Positions 1-11,977 of a stretch of 64,000 nucleotides of DNA are shown piece after piece. The DNA lies in NCBI GenBank assembly GCA_022453515.1, contig JAJNNY010000064.1:1-64000 (forward strand). Reading direction: 5' to 3'. Both the position numbers and the translations under genes were made by a program. The notes under the pieces were generated by a model that was not told the DNA's origin, did not search any database, and was given only the letters and a program-made list of their open reading frames with translations. This stretch comes from Astrocystis sublimbata (Eukaryota > Ascomycota > Sordariomycetes > Xylariales > Xylariaceae). Positions within the stretch are counted from its first letter, which is position 1. Each line of letters begins with the position of its first letter.

Positions 1-220
1 CAGCTGGAATCCTCGACAACTGTTCGTTTACTCTCGACTAAGCTTTCGACTTTATAGATGTCGAAAATTAAGAGTTTCTCCCGGGACGATTGGAGCTTTA
101 TAGTAACTTGTCACTAAGATTGGCGGTGAGTGAATCCTGAGGGGAACCTTGCAATGAACTCAATCGCCAAGCTGCTTGGTGGAACTCCCTTATAAATGGG
201 GAATGTTGGGGTGTTGGAAC

Positions 221-295
221 TTTCGGGTCGGTACGGGTCGGTAGGAAAACATAGATTAGCAAGTACCGACCCGAAAGGAAAACATAGATTAGCAA
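221..295. repeat. Short inverted and direct repeats downstream of kinase gene
   Basis: A perfect 14-bp inverted repeat (TTTCGGGTCGGTAC at 221-234 against its reverse complement at 263-276) overlaps a direct repeat of about 20 bp (beginning AGGAAAACATAGATTAGC) at 243-262 and 276-295. It lies about 200 bp beyond the stop codon of the kinase gene. The rest of 1-494 shows no coding potential. It could form a hairpin in the 3' region of the kinase transcript, or be remnant repeat DNA. Confidence 0.55.
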
Positions 296-494
296 CATCA
301 AACTTATAATTACTAATTCTGACTATGAGCGAGCCAAAATATGGCTTCGACTCCGTTAAAGTATAATGTAGAAGCTATATAGGGTATCATTGAATGAATT
401 AATCTTACTTGACGTCTCCTCCTGCATTACTGTAATGTTTCTATATCTTCTTATCCAGTCGGCCACTGCCGACGACATCTTATGGCTCGCTAAC

Positions 495-3336
495 CTATCC
501 TATCTTGATTGCGGTTGGCACAACCCCCCCGAGGCTCTTGTTATAGTCATCCGGAGTCTCGCCCTCATTTTGACCCTCAGTTCCACTTTCGTAGATTTCC
601 TCAATCATCTCACCTGGCCTCTGGATGATCGGCGAAAACTGCTCTACCTCCTCGATATCGTCTTCTTCCGGCTCGAACTCCAGTGCCTCCTCATCCTCCT
701 CCTGGATCGTGATCTCACCGCTGCGTCTTCCTAGTCCACTGGCGCTGGCACTGCGACTATGACTTCCTGATCCCGAATTACTCCTAGTGCCTGAGGCGTG
801 CATTGAGAGCCCCGGGCCTTTGAACAGGTTGCGCTTCCGTTTCGCAAACAAGACCGATGGACTCCCTGTCGAGAACGGGTTGGGGGAGAGTGGAGGCTTA
901 GGCGCATCCGATCCATGATTGATCTCGCTGAAGTTGAGAGTCAGCGCCGGGCCGCGGACGAGTCGGATATTTGAAGGGAACGATGCCGTCGTGGGAGTGG
1001 CTGGAAGAACTTTGACCGAATGGTGTGGCGACCGGCCCGTTGCTAGAGGCGTCTTTGTCGATATGGAGCCATTGGAGCTAGTAGAGCTGGCTTTCGAATG
1101 CGTGTGATGGTGGTGAGGCATTGTTCTAATCGACGACAAGGAAGACGATGTCGACTTCCGCCCGCGAAGACCTGTCGATGAACGACGCATTGAAGTGCGC
1201 GGTGTCAGGGGACCAGGCGAAAGAGACTGTCGCTTGTAGCTCGTGGACGAGGTCATTCTAGGCCCTGTGCTCGGAGCTGTGGAAATCGGTAGAGGTAATG
1301 GCTTCCTCGACCCACTACCGCGGATCTCATTTGTCTGTCGCGTAGGTCCACTAGAAAGGTCCGGAGACCGGTCGCCAGCTCGCGATCGTCGATCAGATAC
1401 ACTTCCGGGATACTTGCTTGTATGGGGACGGGAGCCTGCGCTACCCGGTGACTTGCCGCCTGGTTGTCCATCCTTCGGGACCAGGTTCGGGGTGGAAAGG
1501 CTACCGCGCTTGTTGTTTGGCCTATGTCTCCTCGTACTCTCGACAATCCAGTGCGTCCAGTTCTTCCACGTTGCCACAATCGCCTGCGATGGGTTCTTGC
1601 GCGCCTTGGGAGGAGCGTTTTGTTCCCCGCCACTGCGCGTAGTCAGCGCATCCGTCGTAGTAACCAGGTGAAGCGTCGAGCCCCGAGACCTTGCGCTTCG
1701 GAGAATTCCTTCTTTGGGAGGGGGTAAGGGCCGCCGGTGCCGAGAGGAACTGGCCGAGCGTACCGAGGCCTTGTCGATGGGTGGAGGAGGAAGCGGGTCA
1801 TCCGGCAAGGAGCGCTTTTCCCCGGACTCGGGAAGATTAGGCAAGTCGGTTCTTGTAAAGTCGGTATAATGAGTGCTTCTCCTCTCGGCTCGCCCTCGGG
1901 TTCTAGGCAGCGTGCCTAAGTGAGTAGCGTCTTCGTCCATAATAGGAGCCATCCTCTCCAATTTGCTGGAAGCAGTCGAGAAACGCCGTGAAAGCCTGTT
2001 CTCCTCTTTCTCTTTACGCTTCTTCTCACGTCTGATCGCTTTCCGCTCCTCCTTCTCCAGCAATAGGGTCCACCAGCCCGCAAGGGCGTCACACTTCTGA
2101 GCGAGAACGCTCTCAATGACAACATCGATATCCACGCCTGCACTGCGCATTCTTTGCAGACAGTCCTTCTCCAGAGCAGTAGCGAAAGGGGGTGTTTGAT
2201 TGAGTTTCAGGATGGCCTGTTGTTGAGGCGCATGCTCTGCAAGGAACGGGTGGCCGAGGATCTCTGGGAGCGTCGGTCGTAGTAAAGGCCGCTTCGATAA
2301 AAGGAGCTTAATTAGCGTGATGGCGTCGCTCGGCATATGGTCTGGAAATTTAGGTTCCTCGGAGAGAATCTTGGCCCTCGTCACGTCGTCCTCATCTTCG
2401 TCAAACGGCAGCTCGCCACACAGGAGCGCGTATAGAATAACACCAAGACTCCATACGTCCACCTTCTCCCCTGCGTACTTTTCCCCCTTGAGCATTTCTG
2501 GAGCAGAGTAGCAGATGGTGCCGCAGAAAGTTTGTAAATAGTTGGCTTTTCCCTCGTACTCTCGTGTGAACCCGAAATCCACCAATTTAACGTTCTCGTG
2601 TTTGTCTAGAAGGATATTCTCCAACTTCAAGTCGCGATGCACACATGATTGCTGATGAACGTACGATACAGCGCCAACAAGCTGGGTGAAGATCTTTTGG
2701 ACTTTGCCAGCTGGAAGAGGTCCATTTTTGACAAGGTGGTTGTAAAGCTCGTCTCCTGCATAAGATGAAGATAAGCCACGGTCCAGTGTCGATGCGAGGT
2801 GTACCAAGTCTTCTTACCAGGGCAATACTCCAAAACCAGCCACACTAGTGTCTCCGTCACGATGACCTCGTACAGGCGGGCAATATGGGGGTGAACAAAC
2901 TGACGGTGGTGGTGGATTTCGCGGGCGAGATTCGAGTCGTCTTTGTTGGCCGACTTAAGCACAACCTATGCGACCAGTGTCAGACAAGCAACAGACGCGC
3001 GGGTGCAGGCGGGTGTGGCCGTGCAACGGGCAGCAGCCAACGGGCAATGGGGAATTAAACACAGAGGGTGTGATGTGGGACACAGGGCAAGGGCAAGACA
3101 GACCTTGGAGCCGTTCGTGAGCTTGTGGTTGGCGAGGTAGACCTTTCCAAAGGAACCCTTTCCTATTAGTCTCCCCAGGGAATAGTTACCGACATTCTTG
3201 AGGTCCTTGTTCGAAAATTCACTACCGAGAAAGGATATATTAGCAGGCCATCCACGAGTGTCGCATGGGTCGCCTTAATGTCAACATACTTAAGGAGCTC
3301 CTGGTACGACGTCGCAAGCTGTGACCGAGCCATCAT
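495..3336 (-). CDS. Ser/Thr protein kinase, CAMKL family, Kin4-like
   Basis: Four exons: 3336-3290, 3221-3104, 2965-2818 and 2755-495, giving 857 residues. The phase closes throughout. The kinase domain starts early: glycine loop IGKGSFGKVYLA near residues 28-39, catalytic lysine in VVLKSA (residue 59), HRDLKLEN at 144-151, DFG at 164-166 and a FCGTICYSAPE activation segment. The motif TREYEGKANYLQTFCGT and the extension just after the catalytic domain (RMRSAGVDID..ALAGWWTLLLEKEERK) match, from memory, the fungal Kin4/Frk1/Ppk1-type group. Kin4 in yeast acts in spindle-position control; that role here is only inherited from the family. The C-terminal 500 residues are Ser/Pro/Arg-rich low complexity, then acidic (EEDEEALEFEPEEDDIEEVEQ). 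The start was chosen because an in-frame stop lies 21 bases upstream of the tandem ATGs at 3336/3333. An upstream non-coding exon is possible. Confidence 0.88.
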
Positions 3337-5724
3337 TAGTACTCTATCCGTTTCTCATAGCCCCAAACATCTCACGCCTCTGCGTTAGTTGGTCTTGGGT
3401 TGTTAGGTACCCAGCTCGCGACGGCACACTTACCTTTGCCTTCCGTCCTAGCACCTCGCCCTTAGACTTCGATGTCTGCATATCCCCCAATCGCTACTGT
3501 CGTGGGCATGGCCCCTAGTGGAGGATCACCGATTATAGAAACTGTCCCAAACGCGAGCTCGCGTGCGGCAGGGGTATATGCTGATGTATAACCGAACGAG
3601 ACTATCAATGGGACAGCGAGGGCGGCAGCATCGGGATCGGTATTGTACGCGTGCTAAATTCGTCGCTGATATATGTGGCTTTACAACTGTCGAGTCTTTG
3701 AGTTGCGCCAAGACAGATTGTCAAAGGGAGACAAGACAGTGGGAGAGGAACAGGGACGGGCAGTAGATATGGGGTGTGGTCGAAATAGAGGCGCAGATTT
3801 CTGTATCGTGCTTCGGTCCGTACGTGATGGCGGCCGAGAGGAGCGGTGTATCACGAAAGTTGTTCGCGTCTTGGCTTCGAGATAGACTGTGGGCGAATCT
3901 GCGAGGGCTTGAAGCGCGTATGTTCGACGGTCGCGATTGGCGTGGGTGGGAGCGACGAGATCTCGGATACCTAGATCAGGTAATCGAAATCTGGAACGGT
4001 ATTAGAAAAGACAAACGAAGGAGTGCAGTCAAATAACGCTACGAATACGGGGACGGGTGTGTTGTTGAGCAGCAACGTAGTCCACTGGGATATGTGAAAG
4101 ATTGTTGGGATGGAAAAAGCTGTGTGCAAAGGTGGTGTAACACGTGCCTGGTCAGGGAGTTCGAGTTACCTGGACTTCTCGTTGGCTGCGTACCTACCTA
4201 CCTAGGTATTCGTAAAACGACACGGGCGCAGTATTTGGTCTATCTACCTAGCTGCAAAGATGGAAGGCGCAGGGAGCGAATATAAACTGAAGGGGCCTCC
4301 TTGGGATGAAGGGCGATGATGCTTGGTACCGCGTTGCCCCTAGGTACAGGCAATATAGCCAAGGGGCCTTGGTGAGAGAGGTATTATAGACCCGGATCTA
4401 CCTGGACAGGCTGCAAGGTGGTGCTCGACAGGCTTGGCGTGGCTTGAACGGGGTTAGCAGCAGTCCAGGATCAATGAGTGCGGGGCATCACCGCCCTTGA
4501 ATTAATCCGGAATCTCCACACTCCTCGGCCTAACAGATTTACACGAAAATTTGGTGGAAAACTGTTAGTACCAACGGGAGGTATAGTAACCTTGCTTACA
4601 TGCCTATTATCGCCTATCTTGATGTACTGATAGATACAATTCTTTCATTGGGTGCAAGCCTACATTCTTACATGTAGGTAGGCCCAGGCGTTCCTACCTT
4701 AGGGCACCTGGGCACATCATAGATGTAGGTAGGTACATCACCTACCCGGCCCCTCGAGCCCCTCGCTCAACTTTGCAGTGCCTCCATGTAGGGTTCCAGT
4801 TGGGTTGTCTGGAACGCATATCGTACCGGTACCTACTTAGAAGGTAGTGATAACATTTAGTATTGACTGATATTGAAATGTACATGTATCTAGATAGCCA
4901 GCGTAAGGTATGAGCATCCAGAGATTGTACTTAATCAGTTCTCCTAGAATTTCGTGGAATTCAAGCTATTTAATGACGGCGGCGGCGTTGATGATAGTAG
5001 TACTACCTACTTGGGTAGGTAGGTAGGTAGGTAGGTAGGCCTTGCCATCTGCACGTCTCTATCCTCTCTCCAAGATGACTGCATTATTCCTAGTTCAATT
5101 TGCGAATCGGCTTCTTCACGTATCCGCAGTGGCTTGTAGATCTACAAAGTATCCCGACAAGGGACGAGAAAAAAAATTTTGATACTGAAACCGATTGGGA
5201 ATATTTGGGGGGCACCAACTTGGCATCGTTCCCCGGGGCCAATTCACCAACAAGCTGCGGAGATCTCGAGACTGATGTTCGAATTTAACTGTTGTAGCCC
5301 GTTGTGGAAAACTGTGTTTTTATCTGGTGAAATTGTAGCAAGTCTCTTGCATCCTGTCCCCTGAGATCCATATGTTCATTGGTGATAATGTTCTTACATA
5401 AAACCAGTTTGTTGAGAGTTTAGGTAGAGGGTGCTGCCCCAAGAGGTGCAAAAGAATTGGCAATGCCCGCGTTTTACCCCACGTTTGTGTGCCGGCAGAT
5501 CGCACCGATACTCAACCTCGGGATAAACTACTAGCGAAGACACATATCCAACAATGGTGCCGGCCGATATGCTTGTAATTGTGATCGACTAAAATGAACT
5601 GAAGTTCCTGTTTTCGAATTGAAGCTTTCATCAGGATAATCACTTGTCAAGAACATTCATCAACCAATATTCGTACATTCGGCCTGCATCTGCATATCAC
5701 TGGGTGATCTCATTCAAGATCACG
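3337..5724. other. 2.4-kb intergenic region with TAGG repeats
   Basis: Between the divergent kinase and P450 genes I see no ORF with fungal protein character; the open frames are short and start at non-ATG codons. The region holds several CCTA/TAGG-type motifs (4193-4206, 4674-4681, 4727-4746) and a (GGTA)n run at 5014-5039. The last ~300 bases before the P450 start should contain its promoter. Confidence 0.6.
5014..5039. repeat. (TAGG)n microsatellite
   Basis: About six uninterrupted GGTA units. The same tetranucleotide recurs in most intergenic regions of this window but not in exons. Confidence 0.85.
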
Positions 5725-7625
5725 ATGCTGTTCGATCAACTAATATCAAGTGGTACCGAAAGTGTACTGAAACGATGCGGATTATGGAACGCTGCCACTT
5801 CACTTGTGACTGTTGGCCTAATCGCCTTGATCGTTGACTATACATATATGCTTTATATGCGATCGAAACTTGTGAGGATTAGCCGCGGGCTTCATCTTCT
5901 GTGTTCCATCGTAGCTTGCTAATACTAGTTGATTGGGATAGCCACCGGGTCCCTTACCTTTGCCTCTTGTCGGCAATACATTCATGCTACCCGACAACAA
6001 GCCATGGGTCTGGTTCGAGGAATTGTCCAAGTTCTACAATGCTCAGCTCATCACAATATGGATAGGACGGTGAGTAGGCTTGATCTCAAAACCTTAAAAC
6101 CCAAGAGCCTTTCCAAGTTAAACAGGTAATTAGAAACCCTACTATCTGGATCAACGACGCCTGGGCCGCCTCTGAGCTTTTCGACAAGCGAGCAGGAATC
6201 TACTCGTCTAGGCCCCGGATGCTTGTATTTGCCGAGTTGGGCGCAGGCCAAGATAACATGCTTAATATGTACACAACGACTTCTGAGCAGCGTGAGCGGT
6301 GGCGTGCCCATCGGAGACTCATCCACTATGGCGTTGGCATTCAGTCCGTCCGCAGGTATCGGCAATTTCAGAATAACGAGAGTAGGGTGGTTGCTTCCGA
6401 TCTACTAGCGGCATCGAATGATTATGTGAAGCATTTCGAACGTTATGCTACCAGCGTAGTATCCATCATCGCCTTCGGACGGCGCGTCGAAAGCTGGGAT
6501 GACCCCATCATTACCGAAGTCATTGCCATGATGCATCTAGCTGCGGATCTAAATGTTCCGGGCAAGAAGTTCCCCATGCTCATGGAGACCTTCCCCTTAT
6601 TGGCTCATTTCCCCAACTGGATGGCACCATGGAAGTATGGACTCGGCAAGAAGCGATCCTTTCACTTCTTCTATGCGCTGGCAGACGAAGCAGATAAAAA
6701 GGAGGGTCACGAAGACTCATTCGCAAAACATGTATTTGCCGAGAGGCCCAAATATAATCTAAAGGAAGCCGAGATCTCTGCTCTGACGGGGAACTTGTTC
6801 GGCGCTGGCTCGGACACGAGCAGCAGTACCTTGATTACCTTCATACTAGCTTGTTGCGCTTTTCCAGAAGCTCTCGGGCCCGCGTGGGAAGAGCTAGACC
6901 GCATCGTCGGTCAACATAGAAGCCCATCCTGGGAAGACGAGGATAAGATGCCATATGTCAAAGCTTTTGTCAAGGAAGTCTTCCGTTGGCGATCTGTAGC
7001 AATCATCGGCGGACAGCCTCACGCGCCGACGCAGGACGATTACTATAAGGGTTGGCTGATACCAAAGAACACATGGATCCAGGGAAACATCTGGGCGATT
7101 CACCATAACGAACGGGAGTTCCCGGACCCTGATCGATTTGATCCCACTCGGTTCCTCGCAGGACACTCAAACAGCCGCCCATTCCCGGGCGAAAAAGGCT
7201 ATATGACTTTCGGCTGGGGGCGCAGGGTCTGTACTGGACAAGCGCTGGCCGAGCAAGGGACATGGATCACGGTAGCCAGAATCTTATGGGGCTTTACCAT
7301 TCAGAGGAAGAGGGGTGCAGACGGGAAGCTCATCGAGGTGGATATATTCAACTACACGTGAGTGTGAACTGGTCATTCCCTTCAGTGACTTTATTGATCA
7401 ATGGGTGAATTAACTAGAGTGCACAGAAATGGCCTGAACATGAGACCCCTACCATTTGAATGCAACATCATGCCGCGCAGCCAGGAGATCCAGAAAACCA
7501 TCGAGCGAGAGGGCGCACAGGCACTGGAGGAACTCGATCAGTACAGGGGCGAGACGAAGTATCGCATGTCGACTTTTTATAATCGGAATGACCTCGCGAT
7601 GAACCTGTATGGTGATGGCAAGTAG
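5725..7625 (+). CDS. Cytochrome P450 monooxygenase (microsomal, class E group I type)
   Basis: Four exons: 5725-5871, 5942-6069, 6134-7357 and 7427-7625, giving 565 residues. An N-terminal membrane anchor (ATSLVTVGLIALIVDY, about residues 22-40) is followed by the proline-rich hinge PPGPLPLPLVGN, which only appears after intron 1 is removed. I-helix AGSDTSSSTL near residue 315, ExxR in VKEVFRWR near 373 and the heme loop FGWGRRVCTG (Cys about residue 458) are all present, so the enzyme should be catalytically intact. Length fits fungal P450s. From memory it resembles the broad group often labelled O-methylsterigmatocystin oxidoreductase-like, but the substrate cannot be read from sequence. 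The neighbour is a Rossmann-fold protein on the same strand 300 bp downstream; no polyketide or peptide synthase is nearby, so membership of a biosynthetic cluster is not supported. Confidence 0.93.
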
Positions 7626-7926
7626 GGAGTTGAGACCGTTGGGTTGAAATTAAAGCGCCGACGAGATGAAGCTTGGCTATGTGCACACCTTGATGCCAGC
7701 TCCAATGGGGAAAAAAAGAAAAAAAAATAGCACAGTGCGTGTAAAAAGTCACCTAATCTACCTACATACAGTGTACAGCAGCGATATTCTTAATGGCAAT
7801 TTAAACTCATAACGACGTCATCACTACTACTATCAACTCAGCCTAGTGGCTGACTCACCTCTTACATAGCACAACTTCAAGCTCGCATAGGTTTTTCGTA
7901 CCTTCAATTTTTCTTTGCTCGCAAAC

Positions 7927-8829
7927 ATGTTGGTCATTGGAGATGCCACGGCGCCTGACCAGCGGAGCGTAAGCCTACTCGTACTTGGCGCAGGGTGGAC
8001 ATCTACGTTCCTGCTCCCGCTGCTGAAGCGCGAGGGCGTCAAGCACGCCGCCACTACGACGAACGGGCGCAACGGTACCATCAAGTTCCGTTTTGATCCC
8101 ATTTCGTCCGACACCTCCGCTTTCTCCGCCCTACCATCCGCACAGACGGTCCTGATCACTTTTCCGCTGAAGGGAGAGGGCCAGGCCTTGAAGCTGGTGA
8201 ATGGCTACGCCGACACTCATCGTGAGGCACCAAAGCCGCAGTACATCCAGCTCGGCGTCACCAGTATATGGAACGCACCCCACTGGCAGGACGAGAATGA
8301 TCCCTACGATAGTAGCAACCCGCGCGCCGTAGCCGAGGACGAGCTCATGCGCTGCACCGCATCGAACGGGGAAAGAGAAGGAGGCGGCGCGGCTGTGCTC
8401 AGTCTCGCCGGCCTCTATGGTGCCGACAGACAGCCGCGAAACTGGGTGCGGCGTGTGATCAAATCTAAAGATGACCTTGCCGCGAAAGGCTCGCTGCACG
8501 TGATCCATGGTGTGGATGTTGCGCGCGCAATACTTGCCTTGCATCAGAACTTTACGCCGAGGAAGAGGTGGCTGATCTGCGATATGCATGTGTATGATTG
8601 GTGGGATCTGGTGCAGGATTGGGCGATGCAGACGCTCGTAAATCCAGAAAAGGTAGATGGGGAGGACTTCGAGAACCAGAAGGAACTGTTAGCCTGGGTA
8701 GGCGAGCTCTTGGTTGAAAAGGAGGTTAGAGCACTCCCGAGAGACTCGAGGTTACTTGGCCGCACGCTTGATGGGAGGGGGTTTTGGTGTTATATGGGGA
8801 TATGGCCGACACAGGGGCGGATGCGGTAA
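7927..8829 (+). CDS. NAD(P)-binding Rossmann-fold protein (atypical SDR/epimerase-like)
   Basis: Single exon, 300 residues, starting at the first ATG. The N-terminus has a nucleotide-binding strand-turn, LLVLGAGWTS (residues 17-26, GxGxTS), then a beta-strand AQTVLITFPL. Central motifs YIQLGVTSIWN and the SLAGLYGADRQPRNWVRR segment are typical of the YeeZ/NAD-dependent epimerase-like extended fold (Tyr-Gly in LAGLYG, then a VIHGVDVARAI strand), all from general family knowledge. No classical YxxxK active site is evident, so it may be an atypical SDR with a binding or reductase role. High G+C at third positions suggests good expression. The 301-bp spacer from the P450 contains a purine tract (about 7708-7729) and no other gene. 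Function is unknown. Confidence 0.8.
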   Translation: MLVIGDATAPDQRSVSLLVLGAGWTSTFLLPLLKREGVKHAATTTNGRNGTIKFRFDPISSDTSAFSALPSAQTVLITFPLKGEGQALKLVNGYADTHREAPKPQYIQLGVTSIWNAPHWQDENDPYDSSNPRAVAEDELMRCTASNGEREGGGAAVLSLAGLYGADRQPRNWVRRVIKSKDDLAAKGSLHVIHGVDVARAILALHQNFTPRKRWLICDMHVYDWWDLVQDWAMQTLVNPEKVDGEDFENQKELLAWVGELLVEKEVRALPRDSRLLGRTLDGRGFWCYMGIWPTQGRMR

Positions 8830-9069
8830 TGCGTGAGTTGGAGAACCACTTACACAATAGCATTGAAGCATGAGGTGGCAATTCTTTTGAACATGTTGAT
8901 TATCTTGCTGTACTTGCTTTGGATTATTACATGTCACGGTGAGCTTATCCGCCATTGTTGGATGCTAGGACAATAGTTAGATGACCGTCCTCGATCGATC
9001 ATTCTAATGAAAACGGTTACGCTATGTATACGCAGTAACAAAATTCCTTGCAATGGGTGACGTCTTTGA

Positions 9070-10081
9070 CTATAGCGTCTCCTCTTTATGAATCTCAATC
9101 CCCGCCGGCGCACCGGCAAGAGTCTTGCACTGCGCGTATATGACAAATTGACCCGCAACCAACCCACATGTCATCAGAACACGGGGTCCCAGACCGGACA
9201 AAAGCAACCTTTTGGGTCCAAACTCGCGGGCTAGGGAGAACATCCGCGCCGTGGTACCCTGTTTCGGATCCCCAGATCCCTTGTTAATTGCACTAAGCAA
9301 GGTATCGGCTGGATGCGAGAGCACTGCCGCGGCAACACCAGCCACGATACCTGACGCCAACTCAACCCCCGTGGACTCGATCTGAGTAAGCTTCGCCTTG
9401 CGTTCCGACCCAATACTCCGGTATATCACTTCCACAGCAGCCTCGTGCACAGAGAACTGGCCCACTGCATACGGCACCTGCTTGAACAACAGCGGCACGA
9501 AACCAGAATAAAACCCCCTCAACCCCTCCTCCCGCGCAAGACGCATGAAGCCAGGGAGCAGTCCACTCGCAAACCCGCGCTGCGAAACCAGTCTGATCCT
9601 CGTCGCTTCAAGGGGACACAGCGCGATATCGGCGAAGAACTCTGCGCTTGCGCTTGCGGAGAGGTAGATGGCCGTGCGGTGTTTCGTGGCCGTCTCCTGC
9701 GATCCGATGAGGTCGATGTACTTCTTCTTGAACAACTCGTAGCCAGCGAATTTACCGCCGCCTTGAATCAGATAACCTACGGCTGTAGGTCCGAACCCGA
9801 TAAGGAGCGCAGCGGCGCCTTCTTTCCCAACGATCTGCCGTGCTGCGCGGACCATGTTGAGGCCTTTCATTGCGTCATCGACTTGAATCCGTGTTTTGAC
9901 TACGTCTATGGGTGTTGCAGCCTGGTTTCTTCTTAGTAGTAGGTCCCTGGATTTAACCTCTTGTATTGTGGTTCGTCATGCTTACACCGTGGGTGAGGGT
10001 GGCAGCTAAGGCGCCAGCCGCGAAGAATTTGGTGTAGTCGGCCAACCCGAAAGTTGGGGTGATTCCATCTTGGGAAGACAT
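9070..10081 (-). CDS. MIR1: Mitochondrial phosphate carrier (SLC25 family, Mir1-like)
   Basis: Two exons, 10081-9986 and 9921-9070 (donor GTAAGC), 315 residues. It belongs to the six-helix mitochondrial carrier family of the inner membrane, which imports phosphate with protons for ATP synthesis. The three carrier signatures are visible: PIDVVKTRIQ straddling the start of exon 2, LCPLEATRIRLVSQ in the second repeat and SHPADTLLSAIN in the third. GFGPTAVGYLIQGGGKFAGYELFKK and SGFVPLLFKQVPYAVGQF are closely similar to fungal phosphate carriers as I remember them. The N-terminus MSSQDGITPTFGLADYTKFF has little room for a cleavable presequence, as in yeast Mir1. It is convergent with the upstream Rossmann-fold gene, with 240 bp between stops. 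A Pic2-type paralogue is the main alternative identity. Confidence 0.9.
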
Positions 10082-10604
10082 CTTGAGAGTAGATGACCCG
10101 ATCTTTGTAATGCTAGGCAACACAGCCACCTGGTGGTTTGGTATATGAGGATGAGGGTATCGTGCAGCAGACACCCAGCTGGTCGATTACGCAGCGTCTT
10201 TCACACCAAGCGTTGTTTCGTTTGAATGACGCGGTCCGAGCCGCGGTTGAGAGAATCCCACCTCAATGCTTCATAGGTATGCTATATCAATTAGAGATTG
10301 CGGCACTTTTGTGTTTGCCTATAGATCACGACAAGCTTCAAGTATGTCAGCCTGCATTGCCTGGTGCTGCAATAATTATGGTGTTATGGAAGATTATCGG
10401 TTGGTGTTTGGTGGATCTAGTCAATGTCTGCTCGCCGACTGAAGGTTTAATCTTTGAAATGCACATACTAAACAATCACCGAAGTAGTACCTGGGATTTC
10501 CAAGCTTTATATTCTAGATCTATCTAGCTGTTACTGGACGTTGGTATGAGACAGCGTGACGTCACTGTATCTGAACCGGAGCTAACTACTGGAGCGGGCG
10601 CGTA
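10082..10604. other. Intergenic region upstream of phosphate carrier
   Basis: This should contain the phosphate-carrier promoter. A 129-codon open frame at 10138-10527 begins with GTG and has no fungal protein character. Nothing else is recognised. Confidence 0.5.
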
Positions 10605-10941
10605 CCTTACGGCGCGGGGGGGCGGGGGGGGGGTTGTTTGAAAGACCTTTCCCCAAGGGTGTATGCCTCCTAAATGGAATCGCCTGAACATGCCCACTTC
10701 AGCCATAATTATTAGGAAGTCGCATTCAGCAAGGCATTCAGGCCTCGAAAATGCCTTTCAACCGTGAATACTATTTCAATACTTAGTATATTCCCTCTAG
10801 ATTGGGGTACAGTAGCCATTTTGGCCCATGAAGTACCTGCTGTTTGTGATTTAGTACGTGAACATTCTACCGTTGCTATTTCTACACCTAAATCCCTTGG
10901 CGAAAGGTCTTTCAAACACCCCCCCCCCCCGTGCCGTAAGG
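10605..10941. mobile_element. 337-bp MITE with ~50-bp terminal inverted repeats and TA target duplication
   Basis: The left end (CCTTACGGCGCGGGGG..., then TTGTTTGAAAGACCTTTCCCCAAGGG) is matched in reverse complement by the right end (CCCTTGGCGAAAGGTCTTTCAAACACCCCC...GTGCCGTAAGG). The arms differ by a few substitutions and by the lengths of the G runs. Each end is flanked directly by TA (10603-10604 and 10942-10943), the target duplication expected of Tc1/mariner/pogo-type transposition. The ~230-bp interior has no transposase reading frame, so this is a non-autonomous element. It lies in the spacer between the phosphate carrier and Trs130. Confidence 0.8.
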
Positions 10942-11977
10942 TAATGTTGATGAACGGAAGAGCGGATCTGTACACAACTTAAGCTTAGGTACGTCAGGTC
11001 AGGTACCTAGTTATCTTCTACCTACATATAACCTTAGTATAACATTCCGGCGTTACGTGGGATTAATTCGCACTCACAAACTCCACACACAACTGCTACC
11101 TGTACTGCTCTGCGTAAGAATGATTGGCACGCGTTCTTCGGTGCTGTCTGGTGTTGGTTTTTATCGTTATACACGCTTCACAAACTTACACACACACCTC
11201 ATGACCCTGGACTTCACACTTGTGACCCAGGCCCCTAGGTAGGTAGTTGGATGCGTATGAGGGCGCGGGCGCGGGCGCGGGCTTTTCGGCCTGGGCGCTT
11301 TTTCCGTCGCCACATATTCGGATTGCATAGAGTGTATTCGAATACCCTTTGGTTACTCTTGAAGTTGTGTGGAGGGAGTACAAATGTGCCCTTTCCCGAC
11401 TGGTGCGTAAGTTCATATAACTTTTTAGGATCTCTAAATATCATCAACACATGTAGGCCGCATAGCCAACCGCATCGCCACATGTCTTCAGAAGTCAATT
11501 GGCAAGTGCCTTCCAGGTAGTTCAGGTGTTGGTAATAGAACCTTGGTAATGTTGTTGAAGATTTTGGTTTAGGGGTGGGGTGTAGTACATACCTCCTAGG
11601 TAGCTGGAACTTCGCGTCGCGTTGTTACGAATGCAGATTCTCTCTCTGAAGTTGAAGTTGGCTGTGGCTACCCTTTATTGGTTTCAGTTGAGATACTATT
11701 GAGGCACCCAAGAAAGCCACTTACCTCAGGTGCACATCGCCCTAGGTAACTCCTAAGTACTTTGCCTGTCTATGTTCTGTGCAATTGATGAACTTAGTAA
11801 GAGGTACGTGCCCAGGTGCCTACCTAGTAGGGCACCTACCTACACCTCGGGCACTTCATAACGATTTGAAGCTTTCTTCAAGCTTCCTGCAACAACCCAA
11901 TCTGCTGGCTGGTCCATCAAACAGTTATTGTACCCTCCCACTCGCCATGAAGTCGTGATCGGTCTGTCTAGCTGTCC
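10942..11977. other. Intergenic region upstream of Trs130
   Basis: No gene is recognised. It contains scattered CCTA/TAGG motifs (for example around 11016-11031, 11236-11247 and 11818-11842), a GCGGGC run at 11262-11282, and presumably the Trs130 promoter in its last few hundred bases. Confidence 0.5.

Noticed and set aside
1243..1671. 142-codon plus-strand ORF inside the kinase gene
   Set aside because: It is antisense to the low-complexity tail of the kinase, with no features of its own.
5014..5039. Telomeric repeat
   Set aside because: The unit is the tetranucleotide TAGG, not the fungal telomere TTAGGG, and it is internal among housekeeping-type genes.
10138..10527. 129-codon plus-strand ORF beside the phosphate carrier
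   Set aside because: It starts with GTG, overlaps the carrier promoter and has no recognisable protein features.
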